From JBGTLU01 sp041743935 (lineage in GTDB: Bacteria > Bacteroidota > Bacteroidia > Sphingobacteriales > Sphingobacteriaceae), in contig JBGTLU010000025.1 of the NCBI GenBank assembly GCA_041743935.1, positions 40,135-104,134 of the forward strand: a stretch of 64,000 bases of DNA, read 5' to 3'. The translations under genes and the position numbers were made by a program. The notes beneath the pieces are model-generated. The model did not search any database, had not been told where the DNA came from, and was given only the letters and a program-made list of their open reading frames with translations. Of this stretch, positions 45,158 to 51,867 are shown piece by piece. How positions within the stretch are numbered: position 1 is the first letter of the stretch; each line of letters starts with the position of its first letter.

Positions 45158-45192
45158 AATCTGCTATTGTTCAAATTAGCAGATTATTTTTT
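45158..45192 (+). terminator. Intrinsic terminator of glyA
   Basis: The 9-bp perfect stem AATCTGCTA (45158-45166) / TAGCAGATT (45177-45185) has a 10-base loop and is followed by ATTTTTT. The T-run lies within the last codons of the opposing gene. The stem could also act for the minus strand, but without a good T-run. Confidence 0.8.
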
Positions 45193-46611
45193 CTTGGGAG
45201 TTTGAAATCCTGCTCTTGTCATAGTGCCCCAACTTTTTTTGCCAGTTAAGAAATCCCAATTTCCTCTAACTGCCCAATAAACTACTAGTGGGTGAAACAA
45301 GATTGGTTCTACAACGGCATTGTACATTAGCTTAAAAATATCTCTTTTGTTTCGGTATTGTCTGAAAGAAAACTCTTCATAAACTATAGCAAAGAAAGAG
45401 AGCATGATTGCAAAGGCATAAACTGCACCAAACAGGGCAATCACATTTATCCAAGAAATTTGCCCAAATATAGCCAGCATAATAAAAAAGGTCAAGCCAA
45501 AAAACTCAATTAATGGTGCTAGCCACTCACAGAAAAGCCAATATGGATAACTTAAAGTACCAAATAAGCCATATTTTGAATTAAAAAATAGTTTCTTGTG
45601 TATCAGTAAGGTCTCAATGGTACCTCTAGTCCAACGATTCCTTTGTCGGCCTAAAATGGTATAATTAGCAGGGGCTTCGGTCCAGCAAAGCGGATCGGGT
45701 ATATATACTACTCTATATTTCTGTTTTTTTTCTGCCATATACCGTCTCATCCTTACTACTAGTTCCATATCTTCTCCAACAGTATTATGATTATAGCCTC
45801 CACATGCTATTACTATTTCTTTATCAAAAAAACCCAAAGCGCCCGAAACCAAAAGTAAACCATTTAATCTACTCCAAGCCATTCTCCCCATTAAAAAAGC
45901 ACGAATATACTCTAATACCTGCATCCGAGGTAAGAATTGGGTTGGCATGTTCACTTTTATTAATCGGCCATCTTCAATTTCGCAAGAGTTTGCAATACGA
46001 ATTACACCACCTGTAGCAATAACCCTTGAGTTCTCTTCCATAAATGGCTTCATCATTTTTAGTAATGAATCTTGTGCTAGTATACAATCTACATCTATAC
46101 AAGCAATAATTGGATGAGAAGAAACATTTACTCCGGCATTTAATGCATCTGCCTTTCCTCCATTTTCCTTATCAATAACCACCAGCTTATTGTACGCCTG
46201 ATTTCTGGATTTATAAATCCCTCGTATTTTTTTTCCGGGTATTTGAATGTTTAAAGCAAAACTTACTTTTTCTAGATCATACGCATTAATCATTTTTTCT
46301 AACGTATCATCTTTACTGCCATCGTTTACAATAATTACTTCAAAGTTTGGATAATATAGAGAAAGAAGTGAACGAATGTTATCTACTATATTAAGTCCTT
46401 CATTATATGCCGGTGCAATGATAGAGACCGATTTGGTTAAGGGAGAAGATAACAGAGCTTTATAATTTATAAAAGTGCTTTTTTTAATATAAAAGATCAT
46501 TTCTCTGGCCGATAGTATAGCAAGTAATATGTAGGACATACATATTACAATGGTAAAGTACAATATAAATGTTTGTAAGGTGTCACTAAGGATTCTAAAA
46601 AGTACTTCCAT
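45184..46611 (-). CDS. Processive membrane glycosyltransferase family 2 (PgaC/BcsA-like)
   Basis: This 475-residue protein has an N-terminal membrane segment (TFILYFTIVICMSYILLAIL), a cytoplasmic GT2 domain and about three or four C-terminal membrane segments. Catalytic features are Asp97 in VNDGSK, D173-V-D175, ED at 280-281 and RQRNRW at 322-327, the full set for a processive synthase such as poly-beta-1,6-GlcNAc synthase. It is the last gene of a minus-strand trio with a HEAT-repeat protein (abutting) and a response regulator. It lies opposite a YaiO-like barrel, suggesting a second exopolysaccharide. Confidence 0.9.
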   Translation of the reverse strand: MEVLFRILSDTLQTFILYFTIVICMSYILLAILSAREMIFYIKKSTFINYKALLSSPLTKSVSIIAPAYNEGLNIVDNIRSLLSLYYPNFEVIIVNDGSKDDTLEKMINAYDLEKVSFALNIQIPGKKIRGIYKSRNQAYNKLVVIDKENGGKADALNAGVNVSSHPIIACIDVDCILAQDSLLKMMKPFMEENSRVIATGGVIRIANSCEIEDGRLIKVNMPTQFLPRMQVLEYIRAFLMGRMAWSRLNGLLLVSGALGFFDKEIVIACGGYNHNTVGEDMELVVRMRRYMAEKKQKYRVVYIPDPLCWTEAPANYTILGRQRNRWTRGTIETLLIHKKLFFNSKYGLFGTLSYPYWLFCEWLAPLIEFFGLTFFIMLAIFGQISWINVIALFGAVYAFAIMLSFFAIVYEEFSFRQYRNKRDIFKLMYNAVVEPILFHPLVVYWAVRGNWDFLTGKKSWGTMTRAGFQTPKKK

Positions 46612-47742
46612 TTAAGCTAGTCTTTCGTCTAATGCATGATTTATAATTAAGCTCAATTCGTCATCGGCTGTTTTAAGCGTTTCATGTAGGTATTCATAGC
46701 CTTTAAATCCTGATATATTTAATGCTTTTGCAGCTGCTAATGCCAATGGCTGAGTTTTATTAGATATTTCCCAGGATAAAAAATCAACTGCTTCATCAGA
46801 CCCAATTCTTCCGAGTGAATTTAATATTTGTATTTTACTTTTATGGTTTTCTGAAGAATATTTAGCAATCAAGTGCTGGCATGCATCATCATTTTCTAAT
46901 AATCCTAAGCACTTTATTACTTGTAATCTCACTTCTTCGCTGGGATGTTTTAACAAATTAATTAATGTAGGAATAGCTTTTGATTGCTTATATAAGCCAA
47001 TCATTTTGGCGCAAAATATAATCACACTTTCGTTATTAGAATGTAGCCAACGCTCAAATTGTGGTACATTTTCCGAATTATGTTCTGGGTCAAGATAAAA
47101 AGACAGGCTTAGTTGTTGCCATTCTGAAATGGGGGTTTCAATGACCGATAAAAACTCAAAGGGTCTTTCGGGTTCTAATCGTAGCATGGCAACCTGAGAT
47201 TCTAGTCGTAATACCTCTATCGGATGATTTAGTAATTTACGGATATGAGGTACAGCTTCTCTTATTTCCATGGCCACTAAATTTCTAATGCTTAATGCTT
47301 TGGTGTGCCAATTTCCTTTATATAATCGTTTTATATCATCTTGGTCTAGCTTACATGCTACATACAATTGTTTTAATACCAAACCTACTTTGCCAGTAAA
47401 ACTTAGTTTTAATCCTATGATTTGCTCTGCTAATATTTTTCTGTTAAAATCATTTGACAAATAATTCTTCTGAAAATGATTTATCATTCTTGCTATTTTA
47501 TCCGATGGTTCATTTGGGTTTTCATCTTCGGCTTCAAAAGCAATGGTAGTTAAAAGTAATTCGTATTTCTTTTTTTGTTTTTCTGTTTTTTTGGCTAAAT
47601 AATCTGCTCTTATTCTAAAATAAAATATAGAAAAGAACAAAGTGATGGCAATAAACAGGAACAGGATAATAAGGACAACAGTGAACAGAAAAAGTTCCTG
47701 ATCGCCACTGTTAGCATATAGGTTTTTTAAAAACTCAATCAA
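46612..47742 (-). CDS. Membrane-anchored HEAT-repeat protein
   Basis: This 376-residue protein has one N-terminal membrane helix (ELFLFTVVLIILFLFIAI, about residues 15-42). A basic coiled-coil-like stretch (RADYLAKKTEKQKKKYELLL) follows. HEAT-like helical repeats run from about residue 140 to the end (IREAVPHIRKLLNHPIEVLR; SKAIPTLINLLKHPSEEVRL). Such repeats are protein-binding scaffolds. Its place between a lone receiver domain and a GT2 synthase suggests that it links phosphorylation state to synthase activity, which is inference. Confidence 0.82.
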   Translation of the reverse strand: MIEFLKNLYANSGDQELFLFTVVLIILFLFIAITLFFSIFYFRIRADYLAKKTEKQKKKYELLLTTIAFEAEDENPNEPSDKIARMINHFQKNYLSNDFNRKILAEQIIGLKLSFTGKVGLVLKQLYVACKLDQDDIKRLYKGNWHTKALSIRNLVAMEIREAVPHIRKLLNHPIEVLRLESQVAMLRLEPERPFEFLSVIETPISEWQQLSLSFYLDPEHNSENVPQFERWLHSNNESVIIFCAKMIGLYKQSKAIPTLINLLKHPSEEVRLQVIKCLGLLENDDACQHLIAKYSSENHKSKIQILNSLGRIGSDEAVDFLSWEISNKTQPLALAAAKALNISGFKGYEYLHETLKTADDELSLIINHALDERLA

Positions 47743-47746
47743 GATA

Positions 47747-48118
47747 TTAGTTATTACTAAATTTTTTCAGAAGTCTTTTTACACGTAAAGACAATTCTAT
47801 GGGGCTAAACGGTTTGGTTAGATAGTCATCAGCGCCTAAATTAAAAGCTTCAAGTATGATATTTTCTGCACCAAAAGAGCTTAGCATGATAATAGGTGTA
47901 TTTGCCCGTTTACTCGTTTTAAGATAATTTAAGATTTCTAAACCACTATTAAAGGGCAACATGATATCACTTACAACTAAATCATATTCGTTTTCTGTAA
48001 TTAATTTCAGGGCTTCTCTACCATCGGCTGCATGAAATACCTGAAAGCCATCTTTTTTTAGTCTGAATTCGAGGGTTTTTGCCATCAACACATCATCTTC
48101 AACAATTAATATTTTCAT
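47747..48118 (-). CDS. Receiver-only response regulator
   Basis: This 123-residue CheY-like protein has acidic residues Asp8 and Asp9 (VEDD), phospho-acceptor Asp51 (VSDIMLP), the Ser pair in IIMLSS and Lys102 in LTKPF. No output domain is present, so it must act through protein contact. It lies 4 bases upstream of the HEAT-repeat gene and probably signals to it. No histidine kinase gene is in the window. Confidence 0.93.
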   Translation of the reverse strand: MKILIVEDDVLMAKTLEFRLKKDGFQVFHAADGREALKLITENEYDLVVSDIMLPFNSGLEILNYLKTSKRANTPIIMLSSFGAENIILEAFNLGADDYLTKPFSPIELSLRVKRLLKKFSNN

Positions 48119-48277
48119 AGTGTAAATTATATTCAGTTTACTGAATTTTCAGTGTCCCCCAATGTAATAATAATGATGTTCTTATTGTTATATATTTGTT
48201 TTGATTATGTACGTACAAAGTACGTATAATAGAACAAAAATCTTAATAATTTTTATTTTTACCAATAAATTAGTCTA
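48119..48277. promoter_or_regulatory. Divergent control region of the exopolysaccharide genes
   Basis: This 159-base spacer separates the divergent response-regulator and YaiO-like genes. It contains TATATTTG at 48191-48198, matching the plus-strand TAnnTTTG box. A perfect 7-base inverted repeat, TACGTAC-AAA-GTACGTA, lies at 48210-48226 just downstream of it. A regulator binding here could control both directions. The promoter call is moderate; the palindrome is directly seen. Confidence 0.45.
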
Positions 48278-49516
48278 ATGATACAAATTATAAATAGAAT
48301 AGTTTTAACGCTAATTGCCTACTTATGTTTGAATTCAGTACAGGCCCAAACAAAGATGAACGTTGATGATGCTTTTTCAAAGGCAAGAGATCTGGGATTT
48401 TCTGGCAAAAGAGCTGAGGCGAGAGAACTAAGCAGGCAAATTCTTTTGCAAAGTCCAAATTACCACGATGTAAAAATTTTTATTGGTAGAATGTACAATT
48501 TTGATAAAATGTACGATTCAGCAAGAGTAGTTTTAAACGAAGTAATTGTTGCCAAACCAGATTATGCCGATGCTTATGTTGCTTTAATGGATACTGAGAT
48601 TTGGTCGGGTAATCCAAAAGAAGCCATAAAAATAGCTGATAAAGGATTTGCTAATTTAACTTCACCTCAAGATGAGTTATCTGTAAAAAAAGCAAGAGCG
48701 CTTAGAAGTTTAGAGAAGAACGATGAGGCCTATATAATTTTAACCAATGTTATTGAATCTGGCAATCGAAGTTCGGATATATTAGCCTTTGCTGAAACTG
48801 TGAAACGCGATATACAGGTCAAAAAAATAGGATTGAATTATTCTTATGATAGTTTTAGCGATACTTTTGCACCCTGGCATGCTGCAAGTTTATCATACTC
48901 TCAAAGAACAAAAGTTTTTGGGTCATTAATAGGTAGGGTAAATTATGCTAACCGATTTGGCATTAATGGTTATCAGTTTGAGGTAGATGCCTATCCTTCA
49001 TTAGGGAAAGGGGCGTATTTATACGTTAATGCTGGATATTCTGAGAGTAGAATATTTCCCAATTACCGAGTGGGATCTTCTGCATACTTTTCTTTGCCCA
49101 AATCTTACGAATTGGATTTTGGATTCAGATACTTAAAGTTTTCTAGTGCAACTACTATCTTAACGGGTTCTATTGGAAAATATACAGGTAATTTTTGGCT
49201 TAACCTACGTTCTAATTATGTGTTATCAAGTTCTTCTGTGTCCTTTAATTTTACTACCAGATATTATACAAAATCTGCCGAAGATTATTTAACAATAGTA
49301 TTAAGCACTGGTATTTCGCCCGATGAAAGAGAACGAGATTTAACTACACTCACTGCCAATTTAAAGTCATTTCGAGCTCGGATTTCATATCAACATTTAT
49401 TTAAAAGCAATATAATATTTAATACAGGCATTGGATATGCTTCTGATGAAATTACTACATCGAAATTTAGGACAGACTTAACTCTTTTTACCGGACTGGA
49501 ATTTTTATTTAAATAG
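48278..49516 (+). CDS. YaiO-like outer-membrane beta-barrel with TPR domain
   Basis: This 412-residue protein has a signal peptide (IVLTLIAYLCLNSVQAQ). About 160 residues of TPR-type helices follow (AFSKARDLGFSGKRAEAREL; ARVVLNEVIVAKPDYADAYV). The C-terminal half is a barrel with alternating strands (GLNYSYDSFSDTF; ASLSYSQRTKVFGSLIGRVN; final FTGLEFLF). TPR-plus-barrel organisation matches the YaiO family, comparable in layout to PgaA-type exporters. It is probably the outer-membrane partner of the divergent GT2 system. Confidence 0.85.
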   Translation: MIQIINRIVLTLIAYLCLNSVQAQTKMNVDDAFSKARDLGFSGKRAEARELSRQILLQSPNYHDVKIFIGRMYNFDKMYDSARVVLNEVIVAKPDYADAYVALMDTEIWSGNPKEAIKIADKGFANLTSPQDELSVKKARALRSLEKNDEAYIILTNVIESGNRSSDILAFAETVKRDIQVKKIGLNYSYDSFSDTFAPWHAASLSYSQRTKVFGSLIGRVNYANRFGINGYQFEVDAYPSLGKGAYLYVNAGYSESRIFPNYRVGSSAYFSLPKSYELDFGFRYLKFSSATTILTGSIGKYTGNFWLNLRSNYVLSSSSVSFNFTTRYYTKSAEDYLTIVLSTGISPDERERDLTTLTANLKSFRARISYQHLFKSNIIFNTGIGYASDEITTSKFRTDLTLFTGLEFLFK

Positions 49517-49518
49517 AA

Positions 49519-50697
49519 ATGGTAAACATCAATGTAATTTACAAGTACGTTTTATATTTTTTTCTGCTTATTATCATCGTTCCGTTTATATCGTGGACAA
49601 TATGGGTGCTCATCCCACGAAAGCCAATAAGTGTTGTAATCTTAGATAAAACAGTCTTAAACGAAGTTGCCCAAGAGCATGATTCGTTCAATTGGGTCTT
49701 AAATCACCGCAAATACGTAAGACCCGACACCTATTTTTACAGTATTACCAAAGATTATTACGGTTTTTTTCCAAAAAAAGACTTCAATTTTGAGATTGAT
49801 GGCCTAGAGAAATTATCTGATGTAGAGTTAGATAGATTGGCAAACTCAACGGATGTATTTTATTTTACAGATGCTTATGGTATTTATGAGAACGAATGGT
49901 TCTTGGATAGGGATATTAATGAAAGATCGAACTTGATTTACGGTGGTATGAGTAACAACGACATGTATCTTTTGAAAAAGTTAAAAGAAAATAACAAACT
50001 AATCATCTCTGAGTTTAACGTAATAGCCTCTCCCACGCCTAAAACATTACGAGCAGAATTTGAACAACTTTTTGGTATGCAGTGGACAGAATGGGTAGGC
50101 CGATATTTCTCTTCATTGGACACTAACGTAAATCTTGAATTACCAAGATGGTTAATTAGAGATTATAAAGCTCAACATAATGATAATTGGCCATTTACTA
50201 GCTCAGGTTTAGCTTTTGTAAAAAATGATGGCACTATTGAAATACTAGAAAATAAAAAGCATTTGGAAGTAGATGTTGCCATGATACGCAGCAATATGGA
50301 AGGGCAGAAACGGTTTGGTTTGCCTGAATTGATTAAGTACCCCTATTGGTTTGATATTATGAGAACTTCTGAAGAGAATAATGTGATTTCTGTCTATGAG
50401 ATATCACCAACACCAAAAGGAGATTCAATTTTAGCAATGTATGGTATCCCAAAATACTTTCCAGCTGTGACTGAAAGAATAGAAGGCGATTTTACATTTT
50501 ATTATTTCTCAGGAGATTTTGCCGATAACCCACTTAATCAAACTTTCGCAAAATTTGCAGGTGTGCATCACCTTGGCAATTATCTGTATGATAAAAGTAG
50601 TAAGGAAGAACGTATAAGTTTTTTCTATAAATTTTATCGTCCGTTATTAAGCACTATTATGAAAGAAAGATATCAAAGGCTAAATGCAAAAGATTAA
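49519..50697 (+). CDS. Membrane-anchored extracytoplasmic protein of unknown function
   Basis: The 392-residue protein has one N-terminal membrane helix (YVLYFFLLIIIVPFISWTIW) and then a large domain that is likely periplasmic. I do not recognise the family. Recurrent motifs are SVVILDKTVLNEVAQEHDSF, FYFTDAYGIYENEWF and LIISEFNVIASPTPKTLRAEF; the FTDAYG and ISEFN segments recall sugar- or carboxylate-binding loops, but this is weak. It starts 2 bases after the YaiO-like gene, so it is probably part of the exopolysaccharide system, perhaps a modifying enzyme. It is convergent with the next gene and directly abuts it. Confidence 0.7.
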   Translation: MVNINVIYKYVLYFFLLIIIVPFISWTIWVLIPRKPISVVILDKTVLNEVAQEHDSFNWVLNHRKYVRPDTYFYSITKDYYGFFPKKDFNFEIDGLEKLSDVELDRLANSTDVFYFTDAYGIYENEWFLDRDINERSNLIYGGMSNNDMYLLKKLKENNKLIISEFNVIASPTPKTLRAEFEQLFGMQWTEWVGRYFSSLDTNVNLELPRWLIRDYKAQHNDNWPFTSSGLAFVKNDGTIEILENKKHLEVDVAMIRSNMEGQKRFGLPELIKYPYWFDIMRTSEENNVISVYEISPTPKGDSILAMYGIPKYFPAVTERIEGDFTFYYFSGDFADNPLNQTFAKFAGVHHLGNYLYDKSSKEERISFFYKFYRPLLSTIMKERYQRLNAKD

Positions 50698-51381
50698 TTA
50701 TTCTCTTTTATCATAGTAGAAGTCATAATCAGGCAATTCAGATTGTTTCTTCTTAAGTAAATAATCATCATATAAATAATTTAACTTATTCACTTCTAGT
50801 TTGGTTGGGTATTTTTTATAAGATATAAAATTAAGTTGTATGAAATACCCCGCAATTAAGCCAACAAATAAATAGTAAAAGTTAAAGCTCGGTTTTTTAC
50901 TTTTTAGTGTAAATAAATACGGTATAAAAACTAGAATAACTACGATGAGCACGAGTAGAATAAGAATCAAATCAGGTATCATAACTAAATCTATACTATC
51001 TATGTATGTATAATCTATTGTTTCTATTCCTGCTACATTTTTAGTCATACTACCTAACATTACAGCCAAAAGATAAATTAATACCAAACATCCATAGCAA
51101 GTTATTAAACTTAGTATAGCCAAACGTTTGTTGAGAAAACGTAACAACAAATAAATTGGGAATGTAATTAGTAACGGTTTACTTACCAGAAATAAATCAG
51201 TCAGAATGAATTTAAATAGTTGAACTGAATCTTTCAGAAACAGATAAGTTTCTGAGATTAAAATATAATCTATAACTCTTACCAGGGAGAATTGTATTAA
51301 TAGAGCAATAGTGATTATTGCATAATCCAGGATAGAATCGATAAATTCTTCTTCGGCGGTTTTATTTTGGTGATAATTCAA
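50698..51381 (-). CDS. Multi-spanning membrane protein, unknown
   Basis: This 227-residue protein has about five hydrophobic segments (YAIITIALLIQFSLVRVIDY; PLLITFPIYLLLRFL; LVLIYLLAVMLGS; LILILLVLIVVILVFIPYLF; YYLFVGLIAGYFIQLNFI). A charged C-terminal tail of about 40 residues ends YDFYYDKRE. The layout resembles the membrane part of LTA-synthase-like proteins without the enzyme domain, but sequence support is weak and the family is not recognised. A minus-7 box at 51397-51404 lies just upstream, beyond the sRNA array terminator. Confidence 0.65.
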   Translation of the reverse strand: MNYHQNKTAEEEFIDSILDYAIITIALLIQFSLVRVIDYILISETYLFLKDSVQLFKFILTDLFLVSKPLLITFPIYLLLRFLNKRLAILSLITCYGCLVLIYLLAVMLGSMTKNVAGIETIDYTYIDSIDLVMIPDLILILLVLIVVILVFIPYLFTLKSKKPSFNFYYLFVGLIAGYFIQLNFISYKKYPTKLEVNKLNYLYDDYLLKKKQSELPDYDFYYDKRE

Positions 51382-51396
51382 GCGTTATGATTTTTG

Positions 51397-51404
51397 CAAA
51401 AGTA
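51397..51404 (-). promoter_or_regulatory. TAnnTTTG promoter element for the membrane protein gene
   Basis: The minus strand reads TACTTTTG. A TTTG lies 21 bases upstream in the terminator arm of sRNA copy A, so both housekeeping promoter boxes are present. Transcription would start near 51390, about 9 bases before the gene. This ordinary promoter contrasts with the ECF-like sRNA promoters next to it. Confidence 0.5.
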
Positions 51405-51418
51405 CTAAGACCACACAT

Positions 51419-51477
51419 AAAACAACAAAACCGATAAAAAGTTATCGGTTTTGTTGTCAATCTAAATTAACGCTCTC
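51419..51477 (-). ncRNA. Putative small RNA, copy A
   Basis: The predicted transcript of about 59 nt starts GAGAGCG at 51477, carries the common 24-base core (51454-51477) and ends in a terminator with a perfect 16-bp stem (51422-51437 / 51442-51457, loop 51438-51441) followed by U residues. The stem differs from copies B and C: it is longer and replaces their ATAGG-type junction, overlapping the last four core bases. No open frame of note is present. Start and end are inferred. Confidence 0.7.
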
Positions 51478-51513
51478 TATCATTTATACGGCATGTCATA
51501 ACTAATAGTTACA
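51478..51513 (-). promoter_or_regulatory. ECF-like promoter of sRNA copy A
   Basis: The minus strand has TGTAACT (51507-51513) and CGTATAA (51484-51490) separated by 16 bases. It resembles Bacillus sigma-W/sigma-X type ECF promoters (TGAAAC/TGTAAC, spacer 16-17, CGTATA/CGAC). Spacing is identical in all three copies. Confidence 0.6.
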
Positions 51514-51588
51514 CAAAAATGAAAAATTAATTAGCCAGATTATCAATTAGTTATGAAATACTTGGCAATAATTTAAAATATACGTAAG

Positions 51589-51643
51589 CAAAAAGACCGA
51601 TAATTACTTATCGGCCTATTTGTCAATCTAAATTAACGCTCTC
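51589..51643 (-). ncRNA. Putative small RNA, copy B
   Basis: The predicted transcript of about 55 nt has the core at 51620-51643 and a terminator stem at 51595-51603 / 51608-51616 with loop 51604-51607, then five U residues (51590-51594). One pair of the stem is G-U only when read on the minus strand and would be an A-C mismatch on plus, supporting this orientation. Confidence 0.75.
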
Positions 51644-51679
51644 TTTTACTTATACGGCACGACATAACTAAAAGTTACA
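51644..51679 (-). promoter_or_regulatory. ECF-like promoter of sRNA copy B
   Basis: TGTAACT is at 51673-51679 and CGTATAA at 51650-51656 on the minus strand, with 16 bases between. The start point predicted from the minus-10 element falls at the first base of the conserved core. Confidence 0.6.
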
Positions 51680-51754
51680 AAAAATTAATAATAATTTTAA
51701 TAGGGGTATTTAATTACTTCAACTTGCATAGAGTATAGGAAATAGCTAGAAAAA

Positions 51755-51809
51755 CAAAAAGACCGATAATTACTTATCGGCCTATTTGTCAATCTAAATT
51801 AACGCTCTC
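51755..51809 (-). ncRNA. Putative small RNA, copy C
   Basis: The predicted transcript of about 55 nt has the core at 51786-51809 and the terminator at 51761-51782, followed by five U residues (51756-51760). The transcript is base-for-base the same as copy B through the terminator stem. It begins about 60 bases after the stop of the upstream lipoprotein gene. Confidence 0.75.
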
Positions 51810-51845
51810 GAATACTTATACGGCAGGAGTTGTACTAGAGTTACA
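51810..51845 (-). promoter_or_regulatory. ECF-like promoter of sRNA copy C
   Basis: TGTAACT (51839-51845) and CGTATAA (51816-51822) on the minus strand with the same 16-base gap. The intervening 13 bases differ from copies A and B, while both boxes and the TGC before CGTATAA are unchanged. Confidence 0.6.
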
Positions 51846-51867
51846 AAAAATGCAAAATAATTTAATA

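Larger units (their letters stand above)
51416..51845 (-). repeat. Three-copy tandem array of putative sRNA genes
   Basis: The only long gene-free stretch (51382-51867, 486 bases) holds three units whose identical 24-base core starts at 51454, 51620 and 51786, an exact 166-base period. Each unit, read on the minus strand, has TGTAACT, 13 bases, TGCCGTATAA, 6 bases, the 24-base core, and a CCGATAA/TTATCGG hairpin with a U-tract. The roughly 75-base spacers between units are unrelated A/T-rich sequence. Conservation limited to promoter and transcript is strong evidence for selection on an RNA. Confidence 0.85.

Noticed and set aside
48223..48230. CGTATAAT as an ECF-type minus-10 box for the YaiO-like gene
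   Set aside because: There is no AAC-type minus-35 element 16-17 bases upstream, and the sequence is explained by the palindrome.
51416..51845. CRISPR array
   Set aside because: Only three copies at 166-base spacing, each containing promoter- and terminator-like parts, with no spacer-sized intervals and no cas genes.
51416..51845. REP-type or transposon-end repeat
   Set aside because: The repeats are all in one orientation, evenly spaced, and include fixed-distance promoter boxes; no transposase or target duplications are present. A genome-wide search would still be useful.
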